64,000 bases of DNA from Fischerella sp. PCC 9431. Lineage in GTDB: Bacteria > Cyanobacteriota > Cyanobacteriia > Cyanobacteriales > Nostocaceae. The position numbers were made by a program, and so were the translations under genes. Each line of letters opens with the position of its first letter. Within the stretch, counting starts at the first letter, position 1. The DNA lies in contig NZ_KE650771.1 in the NCBI RefSeq assembly GCF_000447295.1, positions 3,920,282-3,984,281 of the forward strand, read 5' to 3'. Below the pieces are notes generated by a model that saw nothing but the letters and a program-made list of their open reading frames with translations, searched no databases and was not told the origin of the DNA. Below are positions 45,194 through 56,863 of the stretch, piece by piece.

Positions 45194-45307
45194 CTAACCT
45201 TGGCGCTGCTTGTGTTTAGGATTGGAACAGATCACCATAACGCGACCCCGACGACGGATCACGCTACACTTTTCACACATTTTTTTGACTGAAGCTCTAA
45301 CTTTCAT
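45194..45307 (-). CDS. rpmJ: 50S ribosomal protein L36
   Basis: A 37-residue L36: [20 protein letters not shown], then [17 protein letters not shown]. The zinc site is C11, C14, C27 and H32, the C+ form. Lies between infA and rpsM as in most bacteria. Confidence 0.96.
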   Translation of the reverse strand: MKVRASVKKMCEKCSVIRRRGRVMVICSNPKHKQRQG

Positions 45308-45433
45308 GCTCTGCTAATTGACTCCAAATGTTAAATTATAGCATTTTCAGATAAATGTTCAGTTAAATGTTCAGTTAAATGTCGCTCAGAAAAGCAATTT
45401 ATTTGAACATGTGGTATATTAACTCACATATAT

Positions 45434-45658
45434 CTATTTCTTCCGCAATCGATAAGTAATTCTACCCTTTGTCAAGTCGTAAGGAGTTAGCTCTACCTTG
45501 ACGCGATCCCCAGGCAAAATTTTGATATAGTTACGGCGAATCTTGCCAGAGATATGAGCTAAGACGTTGAAGCCATTGTCTAAATCGACGCGAAACATGG
45601 CGTTCGGCAATGACTCTGTAACAGTACCTTCCATTTCAATTAAATCTTGCTTAGACAA
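45434..45658 (-). CDS. infA: translation initiation factor IF-1
   Basis: A 74-residue S1-fold factor ([40 protein letters not shown]). It occupies the A site during initiation. About 126 bases upstream of rpmJ; separated from adk by about 240 bases with STRR. Confidence 0.97.
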
Positions 45659-45901
45659 TTTATTCTTCCCTCAATTCAACAATTCTTTATTCATTTACAG
45701 ATATTTATAGTCTGGAAATGAACATATCTTTAAAAAAATATCAACAGTTTATTAATATATCTTATCTAAGATTCACATGTATCTGCTTAGGGAGCGGGAA
45801 TTGGGAGACAAGGAGGACAAGGGAGCAGGGTGCGGGGAGAATAGCCAATACCCAATGCCCAATGTCCAATGCCCTATACCCCATAACCTTTTTTTGTTAA
45901 T

Positions 45902-46456
45902 TCAAGATGCTATGGCATTTTTGAGATCGGCAGTGACTTCTTCTAGGGACTGATTGCCGTTAACCGTAATCAGTAGATGGCGATCGCCATAGTAGTCAAT
46001 CAAGGGAGCAGTTTCAGAGCGGTAGACTTCCAAACGCCGGCGAATTACTTCTTCTGTGTCATCAGATCGCCCTCGTTGTAAGAGACGGTCAACTACAATA
46101 TCATCTGGCACATCTAAATTGACTACTTTTTCCCCTTGCTGTTCTAGTTTTTGCAGTAATTCTCCTAGAAAAGCAGCTTGCTTCACAGTCCGAGGAAAAC
46201 CATCCAAAATCCAACCCGACTTGGCATCCGGTTTACAGAGGCGTTCTTCCACCATTTCCTCTACAAGCTGATCGGGAACTAGCTCACCCCTATCCATATA
46301 ACTTTGGGCTTTTATACCCAAAGGAGTTTGGTCTTTCAATGCTTGCCGCAAGATATCACCAGTGGAAATATGGGGAATATCGCAGTGATTAGCCAATGTT
46401 TTAGCTTGAGTTCCTTTACCAGCACCCGGCGGTCCCAAGAAGATTAATCGCGTCAC
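45902..46456 (-). CDS. adk: adenylate kinase
   Basis: A 184-residue short-form adenylate kinase (AMP + ATP to 2 ADP). The P-loop is GPPGAGKGTQA (8-18); HISTGDILRQ is in the AMP-binding domain and DGFPRTVKQA is conserved. The LID is the short form. Start ATG shares a base with the secY stop region, so the two are coupled. Confidence 0.96.
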   Translation of the reverse strand: MTRLIFLGPPGAGKGTQAKTLANHCDIPHISTGDILRQALKDQTPLGIKAQSYMDRGELVPDQLVEEMVEERLCKPDAKSGWILDGFPRTVKQAAFLGELLQKLEQQGEKVVNLDVPDDIVVDRLLQRGRSDDTEEVIRRRLEVYRSETAPLIDYYGDRHLLITVNGNQSLEEVTADLKNAIAS

Positions 46457-47781
46457 TATTGCTTCACCATTCCTTCATAGCGCTGAGAGATCACATAAGT
46501 CTGGACTTGTTTAGCTGTATCAATCGCCACACCTACTAGAATCAGCAAAGAAGTAGCACCCAAACCTCTAAAAGTTGGTACTCCCAAAGCTTTTTCTACC
46601 GCAGTGGGAATGATCGCAATCAAGCCCAAAAAGATAGCACCCAAAAAAGTCAGTCGATTCAAAACGCGCTCTATATACTCGCTAGTGGCTTTCCCAGGAC
46701 GGATACCAGGAATACTGGAACCCATTTTTTTCAGGTTTTGTGCCACATCAACTGGGTTGACTATCAAAGAAGAATAGAAATAACTGAAAAAGACAATTGA
46801 AACTAGGTAAACAAGGGCATATACCCAAGACTGAGAACCACTAGGGCTGAGATAAGTGTTGATAATATTTGCCAATTCTGGATTTTTGGTGAAATTGGCA
46901 ATAAATAGTGGCAAACTGAGGATTGCTGCCGCAAAAATGATTGGCATCACTCCACCTTGATTTAGACGCAAGGGAAGATAGCTACGCTGTTCAGCAAAAA
47001 TTCGCCGACCGACTTGACGACGAGCAGAAATAATGGGAATACGACGAATTGCTTCCTGAACAAATACAATCCCAACGATAGTGAAGAGAAAAACTAGGAC
47101 TAATACAATTACTGGGCCTACTCTTTCTCGAACAATTTCTTGACCACTACCTTGAATATAGGCGATCGTATCGCTCAGAGATTTAGGCAGTGTTGCCACA
47201 ATGTTGACAAAAATCAACAAGGATGCCCCATTGCCCACTCCACGCTCTGTAATGACTTCTGATGCCCACATGACAAACATTGAACCAGCTACAAGAGCAA
47301 CAGCTGTTTCAATTACAAAAATCGGACCAAAACTAAAGGCAAAAGGTCTTAACCAAAATGCTGCTAAGAACACACTTTGTAAAATTCCCCAACCCAAAGC
47401 TACATAGCGTGTAATTTGGGAAATTTTCCGCCTTCCTGCTTCTCCCTCATTTTTTTGTAAGTTTTCTAAATATGGAATCGCAGCAGTGAGCAATTGGATA
47501 ATAATCGAAGCATTGATATAAGGCAAAATACCTAAGGCAAAGACTCCCAATGCAGAAAGACCGCCTCCGGAGAAGATATCCAAAAAGCTGAATATTTGAT
47601 TATTACCATTAATTGCAGCTGCAAACTGCTGTCGGTCAATTCCTGGTATAGGTATATGTATACCTAGACGAATCAAAATCAGAATACCGATGGTGACAAG
47701 CAGCCGGCCTCTTAACCCTGCTGCTTGTGCCATCTGCATAAAAGTTTCTTGAGCCGTTGGGGGTTTGTCTCGACTGATCAT
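46456..47781 (-). CDS. secY: preprotein translocase subunit SecY
   Basis: A 441-residue integral membrane protein with ten expected helices, channel of the Sec system in plasma and thylakoid membranes. Visible: GGGLSALGVFALGILPYINA (plug and TM2), SYFYSSLIVNP and cytoplasmic loop GIRPGKATSEYIERVLNR. Between rplO and adk in the standard order. Confidence 0.97.
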   Translation of the reverse strand: MISRDKPPTAQETFMQMAQAAGLRGRLLVTIGILILIRLGIHIPIPGIDRQQFAAAINGNNQIFSFLDIFSGGGLSALGVFALGILPYINASIIIQLLTAAIPYLENLQKNEGEAGRRKISQITRYVALGWGILQSVFLAAFWLRPFAFSFGPIFVIETAVALVAGSMFVMWASEVITERGVGNGASLLIFVNIVATLPKSLSDTIAYIQGSGQEIVRERVGPVIVLVLVFLFTIVGIVFVQEAIRRIPIISARRQVGRRIFAEQRSYLPLRLNQGGVMPIIFAAAILSLPLFIANFTKNPELANIINTYLSPSGSQSWVYALVYLVSIVFFSYFYSSLIVNPVDVAQNLKKMGSSIPGIRPGKATSEYIERVLNRLTFLGAIFLGLIAIIPTAVEKALGVPTFRGLGATSLLILVGVAIDTAKQVQTYVISQRYEGMVKQ

Positions 47782-47976
47782 ATAGCGCTACCTTTGAAGA
47801 ATGAAGCATGAAGTCAGAAGTGTGAAGAATATGGAAGTGTGAAGCACGAAACTTGAATTACTAAGTTTTTTATCCTTCATTCTTCATCCTACCCTGCACC
47901 GTGGGTGCATAGAGATGAAGTGGCTATAGAGTAGCGACTTTGTGAAAGTAGTCGCCCTAAAGGGCATCTACAATCT

Positions 47977-48420
47977 TCATATCACCTCACAACTTCCGCC
48001 AGCTGCCTCAATTTTGCTACGGGCTGTACCTGTAAAAGCTGCCGCCTGTACTTTAAGTGGTACATTTAATTCCCCATCTCCCAAAATTTTCAATGACCCT
48101 TTGGCAGTAGTCAGAATACCTGCTTCTTTTAAAGAGGTCAAAGTAACTTCTGTGTTAGCTGGAAGTGAGGCTAACTTCCCTACATTAATCGTAGTGTAAA
48201 CTTTACGGTTAATTAAGGGAAAGCCCTTGAGCTTGGGTATGCGACGGTACAATGGCTGTTGACCACCTTCAAAACCAGGTCTGGTACTGCTACCAGAGCG
48301 AGCTTTTTGACCCCGCATACCTTTACCAGCACTTGCACCTTGACCAGCAGAAACGCCTCTACCTAAACGGCGACCGCGTTTTTTAGACCCTTTTTGGGGG
48401 CGAACATCGTTGAGTCTCAT
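47977..48420 (-). CDS. rplO: 50S ribosomal protein L15
   Basis: A 147-residue L15 ([54 protein letters not shown]). The frame is open six codons further up to 48438, but MRLNDV is the conserved family start at 48420. L30 (rpmD) is absent between rpsE and rplO, as usual in cyanobacteria. Confidence 0.96.
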   Translation of the reverse strand: MRLNDVRPQKGSKKRGRRLGRGVSAGQGASAGKGMRGQKARSGSSTRPGFEGGQQPLYRRIPKLKGFPLINRKVYTTINVGKLASLPANTEVTLTSLKEAGILTTAKGSLKILGDGELNVPLKVQAAAFTGTARSKIEAAGGSCEVI

Positions 48421-48512
48421 AAGCAATAAATTAAACAAAATTTGTCATTTGTCAATTGCCACTCGTCATTTGTCGTCATTTACTAAGGACAAAGGACTAA
48501 AAACAAATGACT

Positions 48513-49040
48513 TTATTTAATGTAGAGATTCTCCAGAGCAATACCTCTGTCTTCGGCTACTTCCGAGAAAGTACGCAAAGCAGTCAGAGCATTAATCGCA
48601 GCTCTGGCATTATTTAGGGGATTGTTGGAACCGAGTTGTTTGGCTAAGACATTACGTACACCTGCCAACTCTAGGACGGTACGAACTGCACCACCGGCAA
48701 TTACACCAGTACCAGGGGCCGCTGGGCGCATAATGACTTTTGCACCGCCGCCCGCACCATCAACGGGATGGGGAATAGAATTAGATTTAGTAATAGGGAT
48801 GTCAATCAGATGTTTTTTGCCGTCGGCTACACCTTTTTTCACCGCACCAATTACATCTGAAGCTTTACCTACTCCAACACCAACTTGACCGCGTTCATTA
48901 CCAACAACGACGATCGCGCGGAAGCTGAGTTTTTTACCACCTTTAACTACTTTACTGACCCGTCGGATCTGAATGACCCGTTCTTGCCAGTTAGTTTCTT
49001 CTTTTTTAACGCGGTTAGTTTTACGACGATTTGTTGCCAT
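48513..49040 (-). CDS. rpsE: 30S ribosomal protein S5
   Basis: A 175-residue S5 ([20 protein letters not shown], then GRVGKA-like [18 protein letters not shown], and [17 protein letters not shown]). Full length, contributes to decoding accuracy. STRR-type TTGTCATTTGTCATT repeats separate it from rplR. Confidence 0.97.
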   Translation of the reverse strand: MATNRRKTNRVKKEETNWQERVIQIRRVSKVVKGGKKLSFRAIVVVGNERGQVGVGVGKASDVIGAVKKGVADGKKHLIDIPITKSNSIPHPVDGAGGGAKVIMRPAAPGTGVIAGGAVRTVLELAGVRNVLAKQLGSNNPLNNARAAINALTALRTFSEVAEDRGIALENLYIK

Positions 49041-49052
49041 TGTTTAATTTCC

Positions 49053-49083
<31 letters not shown>

Positions 49084-49161
49084 GTCATTTGTCATTTGTT
49101 GGTAGTTGTTTATGGCTACTAACTACTCACCATTGACTCATGACCATTGACCAATGACAAA

Positions 49162-49524
49162 TTAGAAATCTAACCCAGCTTCACGTGCTGCATCAGCAAG
49201 CGCTTTAATTCGACCGTGATAAAGATTACCACCGCGATCAAAAACTACTTTAGTTATCCCTTTTTCGAGCGCTCGTGCTGCGAGCAGCTTGCCAACTTCA
49301 GTTGAAGCTTTAGCGTTTCCTCCAGAAGTTAATTTCGATTTGAGTTCTGGTTCTACGGTGGAGGCTGCTACTAAAGTGTGATGCTGGGTATCATCTATTA
49401 CCTGAGCATAGATATGCTGATGTGAGCGAAATATTGCTAAACGTGGACGTTCTGGAGAACCGCTCACTTTTCCACGGATACGTCGATGGCGACGCTGTTT
49501 TGATTCTCTACGAGTAAGTTTCAT
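49162..49524 (-). CDS. rplR: 50S ribosomal protein L18
   Basis: A 120-residue L18 ([58 protein letters not shown]). Binds 5S rRNA. Three bases after rplF. Confidence 0.97.
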   Translation of the reverse strand: MKLTRRESKQRRHRRIRGKVSGSPERPRLAIFRSHQHIYAQVIDDTQHHTLVAASTVEPELKSKLTSGGNAKASTEVGKLLAARALEKGITKVVFDRGGNLYHGRIKALADAAREAGLDF

Positions 49525-49526
49525 GT

Positions 49527-50075
49527 TTATTTCTTACCACCCTTACCAGTCTTACCAGCTTTACGTCTAACTACTTCGCCAGCGTAGCGAATCCCCTTAC
49601 CTTTGTAAGGTTCCGGTGGACGAACAGCACGAATTCTTGCTGCTGTGTTACCTACAACTTCTTTGTCGTAACCACTGACAATGACGTTAGTATTATTTTC
49701 AACAGCAAACTGAACTCCTTCTGGTGGCACAATTTGTACTTGATGACTATAACCCATGTTCATGACTAGGTTACGACCTTGCACTTGCGCCCGATAACCA
49801 ACCCCTTGGATTTCCAAACGGCGTTCAAATCCTTTGGAAACTCCTTCAACCATGTTGGCAACTAAGGTGCGGAATAAACCATGTAACTGGCGAGAGACAC
49901 GTGATTCATCCCGGCGATTCACCGTTAGTATTTCCCCTTCTTGGGACAAAATCACATTAGCGGGAAGTTCGCGCGAAAGCTCACCTTTTGGTCCTTTGAC
50001 AACAACCTTGGCGTTATCAAAAGTTACTTGTACTTTTGCGGGAACTGTAATTGGGCGTTTACCAATTCGAGACAT
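49527..50075 (-). CDS. rplF: 50S ribosomal protein L6
   Basis: A 182-residue L6 ([60 protein letters not shown]). Normal length, between rpsH and rplR. Confidence 0.97.
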   Translation of the reverse strand: MSRIGKRPITVPAKVQVTFDNAKVVVKGPKGELSRELPANVILSQEGEILTVNRRDESRVSRQLHGLFRTLVANMVEGVSKGFERRLEIQGVGYRAQVQGRNLVMNMGYSHQVQIVPPEGVQFAVENNTNVIVSGYDKEVVGNTAARIRAVRPPEPYKGKGIRYAGEVVRRKAGKTGKGGKK

Positions 50076-50160
50076 AATTATTTATCCTTTGTCCTTTGTC
50101 GTTTGTGCTTTGTTACTTGTCCTTTGTCTTTACTGATGACAAATGACCAATGACCAATGA

Positions 50161-50562
50161 CTACCAAACGTAGCAAAGTACTTCACCACCCAAATTCTGA
50201 CGCCGTGCTTCCCTGTCGGTCATGATGCCGCTAGATGTGGAAATAATAGCAATGCCGATACCACCTAATACCCGTGGTAATTCTTTTTTATTTGAGTAAA
50301 CGCGCAAACCTGGCTTACTTACCCGTTTGAGGGTAGTAATAATAGGTTGACGATTTTTACCCTTGTATTTCAGCGCGATTACCAAGTTTCTCTTGATACC
50401 TTCTCCCACATCTTCGTATTCACCGATATAACCTTCTTCTTGAAGTACTTTAGCGATACTGCGGGTCATTTTTGTGGATGGCACTTGTGTAGTTTGATGC
50501 CGCGCCATAGTGGCATTACGGATGCGCGTCAGCATGTCAGCAATAGTGTCGTTAGTCGCCAT
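50161..50562 (-). CDS. rpsH: 30S ribosomal protein S8
   Basis: A 133-residue S8 ([49 protein letters not shown]). GAGGAGA precedes the ATG. S14 is not encoded between rplE and rpsH, as is common in cyanobacteria. Confidence 0.97.
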   Translation of the reverse strand: MATNDTIADMLTRIRNATMARHQTTQVPSTKMTRSIAKVLQEEGYIGEYEDVGEGIKRNLVIALKYKGKNRQPIITTLKRVSKPGLRVYSNKKELPRVLGGIGIAIISTSSGIMTDREARRQNLGGEVLCYVW

Positions 50563-50583
50563 CGTCTCCTCGTTTAATTGAAC

Positions 50584-51129
50584 TTATTGTTCGCGGAAGG
50601 GCATTCCCATTTCTTTTAATAAGGCACGACCTTCTTCATCAGTCTTAGCTGTAGTGATGATGGAAATATCCATCCCTCGAATTTGGTCAATGCTGTCGTA
50701 CTCGACTTCTGGAAAAATCAATTGTTCTCTAACACCAAGGGTATAGTTTCCACGGCCATCGAAGCTTTTAGGACTGATACCGCGAAAGTCGCGAATTCTA
50801 GGTAGAGTCAAGTTGATTAATCGGTCGAGAAAGGCATACATCCGTTCGCCTCTGAGAGTTACCATGATCCCAACGGGCATACCCTGACGAATTTTGAAGC
50901 CTGCGATCGCTTTTTTCGCTCTTGTCACTACAGGTTTTTGCCCAGTGATCAAAGCTATTTCACTTAAAGACGCTTCCAGGGCTTTGGCATTTTGAGCTGC
51001 TTCTCCTAAACCCCGGTTAACGGTTACTTTTACCAATTTTGGAACTTGATGAACGTTGGTGTATCCAAATTGTTTGGTGAGGTTGGAGACTATTGTTTCT
51101 TGGTATAAACTTTTAAGTCTTGTTGCCAT
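50584..51129 (-). CDS. rplE: 50S ribosomal protein L5
   Basis: A 181-residue L5 ([56 protein letters not shown]). Binds 5S rRNA and P-site tRNA. Confidence 0.97.
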   Translation of the reverse strand: MATRLKSLYQETIVSNLTKQFGYTNVHQVPKLVKVTVNRGLGEAAQNAKALEASLSEIALITGQKPVVTRAKKAIAGFKIRQGMPVGIMVTLRGERMYAFLDRLINLTLPRIRDFRGISPKSFDGRGNYTLGVREQLIFPEVEYDSIDQIRGMDISIITTAKTDEEGRALLKEMGMPFREQ

Positions 51130-51232
51130 AGTTTTTTGTGCTGGTTGTCCCTGGGCTTGGTCAGGGAATAGTTTATGTTATTTGTCTTTTGTCATTTGTT
51201 TGGACTAATGACCAATGACTAATGACCAATAA

Positions 51233-51583
51233 CTATTTATCAATTATTTCGCCTGTTTTTTTCAGCATCCGTACCTTCTTACCTTCATCGGTAAAGGTGT
51301 AGCAGATGCGACTGGCAACGTTCTGCTTGGTAGAGTAAAGCATGACGTTGGAACTGTGGATTGGGTATTCCTGGGTGACGATGCGCCCAGATTCACCTTC
51401 CGCTTGGGGCTTGACGTGCTTGGTTTTGATATTGACGCCTTTGACAACAATTTTGCTTTCTTGAGGCAAGGCTTTGATAATCTCGCCAACTTTGCCTTTG
51501 TCTTTGCCAGTAATTACCTGGACAGTATCCCCAGCTTTGACATGCATTTTGTAGAACTTTGGCTTGTCTTTTTTGCTTGCCAT
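51233..51583 (-). CDS. rplX: 50S ribosomal protein L24
   Basis: A 116-residue L24 with the KOW motif [18 protein letters not shown] and [13 protein letters not shown]. It starts on the last base of the rplN stop (TAATG), so the two are coupled. Confidence 0.97.
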   Translation of the reverse strand: MASKKDKPKFYKMHVKAGDTVQVITGKDKGKVGEIIKALPQESKIVVKGVNIKTKHVKPQAEGESGRIVTQEYPIHSSNVMLYSTKQNVASRICYTFTDEGKKVRMLKKTGEIIDK

Positions 51584-51951
51584 TACAGCACCTCCGGAGC
51601 CAAAGAAACGATTTTGGTAAAGTTTTTATCACGCAGTTCGCGAGCAACGGGGCCAAAGACACGAGTTCCTTTTGGGTTACCGTCTTTGTTAATGATCACT
51701 GCGGCGTTGTCGTCAAAACGGATACTCATACCGCTATCCCGATTAATATTGTGGCGGGTACGAACAATCACTGCTTCTACGACATCTGATTTTTTGATAG
51801 CCATGTTTGGCTGGGCATCTTTGACAACAGCAATAATTCTATCGCCCACAAAACCGTAGCGACAGTTTCCTGCTCCTAAAACACGGATACACATGAGTTT
51901 ACGAGCGCCGCTATTGTCTGCAACATTTAGGTAACTTTGGGGTTGAATCAC
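51583..51951 (-). CDS. rplN: 50S ribosomal protein L14
   Basis: A 122-residue L14 ([55 protein letters not shown]). Highly conserved throughout. Confidence 0.98.
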   Translation of the reverse strand: MIQPQSYLNVADNSGARKLMCIRVLGAGNCRYGFVGDRIIAVVKDAQPNMAIKKSDVVEAVIVRTRHNINRDSGMSIRFDDNAAVIINKDGNPKGTRVFGPVARELRDKNFTKIVSLAPEVL

Positions 51952-52061
51952 AATTACTCTCCTTGTTTTTGGTAATTGGTAATTGCTATTTGGTAACTGC
52001 TAATTGATAAGTGGTAATCGCTTTTTGAATCTATTACCCATTACCTATTACCCATTACCCA

Positions 52062-52310
52062 TTAAGTGTTTTTTGTCGTCAGAATTTCTGCGACTTGCCA
52101 GCGCTTGGTTTTACTCAGGGGTCTGGTTTCTTGAATACGGACGCGATCACCAATTTTGCAGCGATTTTCTTCGTCATGAGCTTTATAACGCCGGGTATTG
52201 ACCACAATCTTGCCGTATTTGGGATGAGGAGCGCGGTTTTCAACAGCGACTACAACTGTTTTTTGCATTTTGTCGCTTACTACCAAGCCAATTCGTTCTT
52301 TAACTGCCAT
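52062..52310 (-). CDS. rpsQ: 30S ribosomal protein S17
   Basis: An 82-residue S17 ([40 protein letters not shown]). 13 bases after rpmC. Confidence 0.97.
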   Translation of the reverse strand: MAVKERIGLVVSDKMQKTVVVAVENRAPHPKYGKIVVNTRRYKAHDEENRCKIGDRVRIQETRPLSKTKRWQVAEILTTKNT

Positions 52311-52323
52311 AATCTCCTACTCT

Positions 52324-52545
52324 TTACTCTTCTGCGGCTTGATTTGCGGCCCGTTTGCGCTCTGACTCTACCGTTAGCAATTGGGCTAGGCGGTGGCGGG
52401 CATGTCGGAACTGGTGGGGTTTTTCTAGTTGTCTGGTTGCTTTTTGCAAACGCAAATTAAACAACTCTTTTTTAACGGCAACAATTTCCCCAGCCAGTTT
52501 TTCGTCACTTAATTCTCTTGCTTCCGAAATTTTGGGAAGAGGCAT
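52324..52545 (-). CDS. rpmC: 50S ribosomal protein L29
   Basis: A 73-residue L29 ([40 protein letters not shown]). Three bases after rplP. The acidic C-terminal extension (RAANQAAEE) is common in cyanobacteria. Confidence 0.96.
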   Translation of the reverse strand: MPLPKISEARELSDEKLAGEIVAVKKELFNLRLQKATRQLEKPHQFRHARHRLAQLLTVESERKRAANQAAEE

Positions 52546-52548
52546 AAC

Positions 52549-52980
52549 CTACTCCTGCTCCTGTGGCTCTATTTCAGAGCGTGAAATGAACTTAGTTTTA
52601 ATTGGTAGCTTGTATGCAGCTAGACGCATTGCTTCGCGGGCGGTGGGTTCAGGGACACCAGCGATTTCAAATAAAATCCGTCCTGGCTTGACTACTGCTA
52701 CCCAATATTCAGGAGAACCTTTACCGGAACCCATCCGTGTTTCTGCGGCTCGCATTGTTACAGGCTTATCAGGGAAAATGCGAATCCAGATTTTACCACC
52801 CCGGCGGATGTAACGGGTCATAGCTCGACGAGATGCTTCGATTTGACGAGCGGTGATCCAAGCGGGTTCTTGAGCTTGGAGGGCAAAATCACCAAAGTTC
52901 AGGGAACTGCCAGCAGTAGCCAGACCTTTCATGCGTCCGCGCTGCTGTTTGCGAAATTTTGTTCTTCTTGGACTTAACAT
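52549..52980 (-). CDS. rplP: 50S ribosomal protein L16
   Basis: A 143-residue L16 ([56 protein letters not shown]). Normal length; the end EPQEQE is slightly extended. Confidence 0.97.
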   Translation of the reverse strand: MLSPRRTKFRKQQRGRMKGLATAGSSLNFGDFALQAQEPAWITARQIEASRRAMTRYIRRGGKIWIRIFPDKPVTMRAAETRMGSGKGSPEYWVAVVKPGRILFEIAGVPEPTAREAMRLAAYKLPIKTKFISRSEIEPQEQE

Positions 52981-53029
52981 GGTTTGTCAATGGTCATTTG
53001 TCATTTGTCATTGGTCATTGGTCAAGAGT

Positions 53030-53110
53030 CAGTCACTAATGACTTTTGTACAGACGCGTAGACGCTCGTAAGAGCGGCTTCTCGTATAGAGTATAATCGC
53101 GTCTAAATAA
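53030..53110. repeat. dispersed GTAGACGC...CGGCTT repeat in rpsC-rplP spacer
   Basis: CAGACGCGTAGACGCTCGTA and AGAGCGGCTTCTCGT, followed by ATCGCGTCT, can pair partly. A shorter relative, TAGACGCCCTTTGGGCGGCT, lies at about 42449-42468 between truA and rplQ. These look like a dispersed small repeat family of the genome. Confidence 0.5.
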
Positions 53111-53117
53111 CTAATGA

Positions 53118-53870
53118 CTATCCTTCATTTGAGCGGTCTTCAAATTGCTGACGACGACGTTGTTGACGGCGACGTGGTTCACGCTCCCGTGTTGTTGGTG
53201 GAGGAGGTGCTTCTTCTTGTCCAGGAATAATTTCTCCCTTGAAGATCCAAACTTTGATGCCGAGAATCCCGTAGATGGTTTTTGCTGTGCAGTAAGAGTA
53301 GTCGATGTCAGCTCTTAAGGTATGTAGAGGAACTCGACCTTCACGAGTCCACTCTGTGCGAGCAATTTCTGCACCGTTGAGACGACCGCTAACTTGGACT
53401 TTGATACCTTGTACACCCGCACGTTGAGCGCGCTGAATCGCTTGACGTACAACCCGGCGGAAGGAAACACGACGTTCTAGCTGTTGAGCGATGTATTCAG
53501 CAATTAGGTAAGCATCAGCATCCACACGTTGTACTTCCACAACGTTGATGCGGATTTGACGATTGCTACCCAACAGTTCTTGAAGTCCGGTACGCAATGA
53601 TTCAATACCTTGTCCACCTCGACCGACAACTACACCTGGGCGTGCTGTGCGTACTTCGAGGTCAATTTGATCGGCTTTACGCTCAATCCGGACTTCGGAA
53701 ATCCCTGCATTATTCTGAGCGTATCTACCCAGTTTTTCTTCAATAAAGTTACGAAGTTTGTGGTCTTCTTGTAAGAGTTCTGGATAGCGACTAGGATCAG
53801 CAAACCAACGAGATTGATGCTCTTGGGTAATTCCTAGACGAAAACCAATTGGATGTATTTTTTGTCCCAC
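53118..53870 (-). CDS. rpsC: 30S ribosomal protein S3
   Basis: A 250-residue S3 with KH-domain segment [20 protein letters not shown] and [20 protein letters not shown], at the mRNA entry. The Arg/Gln-rich C-terminus ([18 protein letters not shown]) is a cyanobacterial-style extension. Confidence 0.97.
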   Translation of the reverse strand: MGQKIHPIGFRLGITQEHQSRWFADPSRYPELLQEDHKLRNFIEEKLGRYAQNNAGISEVRIERKADQIDLEVRTARPGVVVGRGGQGIESLRTGLQELLGSNRQIRINVVEVQRVDADAYLIAEYIAQQLERRVSFRRVVRQAIQRAQRAGVQGIKVQVSGRLNGAEIARTEWTREGRVPLHTLRADIDYSYCTAKTIYGILGIKVWIFKGEIIPGQEEAPPPPTTREREPRRRQQRRRQQFEDRSNEG

Positions 53871-53918
53871 AAATGTTTTCCTCTAAAATTTCTGGCTTTA
53901 AGCTATCAGTGTAAGCAC

Positions 53919-54281
53919 TTATTGTGCTGAGGCTCCGGGAGCAACAGCAACTGTAATATGACATGTTGGTTTGCGAATCTGGTACGCTCGACCTTGCGCC
54001 CTTGGTTGAAACCGTTTTAGTACTGGTCCTTGATCTGCATAGGCCTTGGTGATGATTAATTCAGCTCTGTCAAATCCTTCATTATGTTCTGCATTAGCAG
54101 CAGCGCTTCTGAGAACCTTCAATACTGGTTCACAAGCACGATAGGGCATAAATTCCAGAATAATCAGTGCTTCCCGGTAAGACCGCCCACGAATTTGATC
54201 AAGTACCCGACGCACTTTATAGGGAGACATGCGTATATAACGGGCGATCGCCTTTACTTCATTAGTAGTATCAACATCCAT
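53919..54281 (-). CDS. rplV: 50S ribosomal protein L22
   Basis: A 120-residue L22 ([53 protein letters not shown]), lining the exit tunnel. I use ATG 54281, placed seven bases after GGAG; the ATG at 54293 overlaps that ribosome-binding site. Confidence 0.96.
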   Translation of the reverse strand: MDVDTTNEVKAIARYIRMSPYKVRRVLDQIRGRSYREALIILEFMPYRACEPVLKVLRSAAANAEHNEGFDRAELIITKAYADQGPVLKRFQPRAQGRAYQIRKPTCHITVAVAPGASAQ

Positions 54282-54371
54282 AGTTTTCTCCATTTGTCAA
54301 TAGTCAATAGTCAATGGTCAATAGTCAATACCCATGTTCTTTACTATGGACTATTGACTTTGGACTAATGA

Positions 54372-54647
54372 CTACCTACCTGCTTTTTTATCTTTGGCGT
54401 GACCTTTAAAAGTGCGTGTGGGAGCAAATTCGCCCAGTTTATGTCCCACCATTTGGTCGCTGATGAAAACGGGTACATGCTGCCGTCCATTGTGAACGGC
54501 AATTGTATGACCAACCATTTCTGGCAGAATTGTGGAAGCTCGTGACCAGGTTTTGATCACTTCTTTTCTATTACTGTCGTTAAGCTTTTCAATTTTGCTT
54601 AACAAATGATCTGCTACGAAAGGACCTTTTTTAAGAGAACGACCCAT
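54372..54647 (-). CDS. rpsS: 30S ribosomal protein S19
   Basis: A 91-residue S19 ([59 protein letters not shown]). Preceded by a long heptamer tract. Confidence 0.97.
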   Translation of the reverse strand: MGRSLKKGPFVADHLLSKIEKLNDSNRKEVIKTWSRASTILPEMVGHTIAVHNGRQHVPVFISDQMVGHKLGEFAPTRTFKGHAKDKKAGR

Positions 54648-54651
54648 AATT

Positions 54652-54740
54652 CGATTTTGGATTTTGGATTTTGGATTTTGGATTTTGGATTTTGGATTTT
54701 GGATTTTGGATTTTGGATTTTGGATTTTGGATTTTGGATT
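54652..54740. repeat. STRR: about 12 tandem copies of GGATTTT
   Basis: An almost uninterrupted heptamer repeat between rplB and rpsS, with the complementary form AATCCAAAATC at 54793-54815. A second block with the same unit is at 55687-55747, between rplW and rplB. Both are transcribed with the operon. Confidence 0.9.
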
Positions 54741-54816
54741 AATGAGTATTCGATCAATTTGGAATTTTTTTGCTACTCAACAGTAGACCCCAATCTAAAA
54801 TCCAAAATCTCAAATT

Positions 54817-55680
54817 CTACGATTCACGACCACCGCGTCCGCGTTTAGAAGATTTACGGCGACGGCGTACAATCAACTTGCTACTCTGTTTTTTGGGTTT
54901 GCGTGTCTTCAAACCCAATGCTGGTTTACCCCAAGGAGTAACAGGCCCAGAACGACCGATAGGGGCGCGACCTTCACCACCACCATGTGGGTGATCAACT
55001 GGGTTCATGACGCTACCTCTAACATGGGGACGGCGACCTTTCCAGCGATTTCTACCTGCTTTACCTGCACTCAAGTTTCTAGCATCTACGTTACCGACTT
55101 GCCCAATAGTGGCATAGCATTCCTTGCGGATCATGCGGACTTCTCCTGAAGGTAACTTCAGGGAGACGTAATTACCTTCTTTGGCTACGACTTGAGCGGT
55201 TGCTCCAGCAGAACGAACGATTTGACCACCTTTACCAGGAGTCAACTCAACGTTGTGAACGCTTGTACCCAAAGGAATATTTGACAAAGGTAAGGAGTTG
55301 CCATCTTCAATGGGAGAATTGACACCAGCAATTACTGTTGTTCCAACTTTTAAACCATTGGGTTGGAGAATATAACGCTTTTCGCCGTCTTGGTACTGTA
55401 AAAGCGCGATGCGGGCGTTACGGTTGGGATCGTATTCAATTGCTATGACTTCTGCGGGAATATCACGTTTATTACGTTTGAAGTCGATGATGCGGTAAAG
55501 CCGCTTGTGTCCGCCCCCCCGAAAGCGGCTGGTTATCCGCCCTTGGTTATTGCGGCCTTTGGCACGATGTACAAATTTAGTTAAAGACTTTTCTGGCTCA
55601 GTTTTGGTAATTTCTGAAAAGTCGGAAATCGTGACCTGGCGAGTACTGGGGGTGTAAGGGCGATAAGAACGAGTACCCAT
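54817..55680 (-). CDS. rplB: 50S ribosomal protein L2
   Basis: A 287-residue L2 ([58 protein letters not shown]). The conserved His of HPHGGGEG near the peptidyl-transferase centre is present. Confidence 0.98.
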   Translation of the reverse strand: MGTRSYRPYTPSTRQVTISDFSEITKTEPEKSLTKFVHRAKGRNNQGRITSRFRGGGHKRLYRIIDFKRNKRDIPAEVIAIEYDPNRNARIALLQYQDGEKRYILQPNGLKVGTTVIAGVNSPIEDGNSLPLSNIPLGTSVHNVELTPGKGGQIVRSAGATAQVVAKEGNYVSLKLPSGEVRMIRKECYATIGQVGNVDARNLSAGKAGRNRWKGRRPHVRGSVMNPVDHPHGGGEGRAPIGRSGPVTPWGKPALGLKTRKPKKQSSKLIVRRRRKSSKRGRGGRES

Positions 55681-55686
55681 AATTTT

Positions 55687-55747
55687 TATTTTGGATTTTG
55701 GATTTTGGATTTACCAATTTTGGATTTTGGATTTTGGATTTTGGATT
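55687..55747. repeat. STRR: GGATTTT heptamers
   Basis: Two short blocks of TTTTGGA units separated by TTACCAA, with complementary ATCCAAAATCTC at 55804-55820. Same unit as 54652-54740. Confidence 0.85.
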
Positions 55748-55833
55748 ATGTAGAGGATTCAAACAATTAAAAAAATTTTTTCCTACTGACTAATCACTCC
55801 AATCTAAAATCCAAAATCTCAAATCTAAAATTC

Positions 55834-56148
55834 TTAGACTTCAGGGAATAGAACTTGTCTGATTTTGTTTTCATCCCCACTGGCGACTGTGACAATGGCT
55901 CGCTTGTATTGGGGCCTAAAACCAATAAATCTGCCGACACGACGCTTTTTGCGGGGGCGATTACTGGTATTAACTTGTACTACTTTGACATCAAACAGAC
56001 TTTCTATTGCCGCTTTAATTTCTGGCTTGGTCGCTTTGGGAGAGACTTCAAAAGTATATTTATTTTGCTCCATGAGCATGGTCGCCTTTTCAGTCACAAT
56101 GGGGCGACGCACTAGGTCAGGGAGATTGCGGGGGTCGAAGTTAGGCAC
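55834..56148 (-). CDS. rplW: 50S ribosomal protein L23
   Basis: A 104-residue L23 ([54 protein letters not shown]), docking site for trigger factor and SRP at the tunnel exit. Overlaps rplD by eight bases. Confidence 0.97.
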   Translation of the reverse strand: MPNFDPRNLPDLVRRPIVTEKATMLMEQNKYTFEVSPKATKPEIKAAIESLFDVKVVQVNTSNRPRKKRRVGRFIGFRPQYKRAIVTVASGDENKIRQVLFPEV

Positions 56149-56773
56149 TGTAGACCTCCTGAATTTTTTCTAGGGCTGATGGGGTGACAACGATTTTGTC
56201 TGCGTGGAGTAAGTCGTAAACGTTGAGGTTATCAGCAGCGATGAGTTTGAGATTCTCTACGTTACGAGCTGACAAGATGACGTTTTCGCTTTTCTCGGAC
56301 AAAACCAACAATGTCTTACTTTTTGGCTCAACACCCCAACGAGCGATCGCTGATACCAATTCTTTGGTCTTGGGGCGCTGTAGCTGTTCGCTGAATTCTT
56401 CTACGACAATTAAGTCATCCACACGACCAGCAAATGCTGTTCGCAATGCCAATTTCCGCTCTTTGCGGTTCATCTTAATTTCATAGTCTCTGGGTTTAGG
56501 CCCAAAGATGACACCGCCACCACGCCACAGTGGAGAACGAATAGATCCTGCACGCGCTCGACCAGTACCTTTTTGTCGCCAAGGTTTGCGACCACCGCCT
56601 CTGACTTCAGAGCGGGTTTTTGTGCTGGCTGTTCCTTGACGAAGACTAGCCATCTGTCTAACCAAGGCTCTATGTACAACATGAGCCGCCGTTTTTTCTT
56701 TGGCAACTTGCAAGTCAAAGCTTTTTTGCCCGACTTGTTCTCCCTGCCAATTTTTGACTACACATTCAAACAT
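56141..56773 (-). CDS. rplD: 50S ribosomal protein L4
   Basis: A 210-residue L4 ([40 protein letters not shown]). In enterobacteria L4 also represses the S10 operon; whether that holds here is unknown. Confidence 0.97.
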   Translation of the reverse strand: MFECVVKNWQGEQVGQKSFDLQVAKEKTAAHVVHRALVRQMASLRQGTASTKTRSEVRGGGRKPWRQKGTGRARAGSIRSPLWRGGGVIFGPKPRDYEIKMNRKERKLALRTAFAGRVDDLIVVEEFSEQLQRPKTKELVSAIARWGVEPKSKTLLVLSEKSENVILSARNVENLKLIAADNLNVYDLLHADKIVVTPSALEKIQEVYSA

Positions 56774-56863
56774 TTTTCATGTCCTTTGTTTTCTGTCATT
56801 TGTCATTTGCTCAAAGTCAACACCATCATTATTGACAATTGATCATTGACTATTGACTATTGA

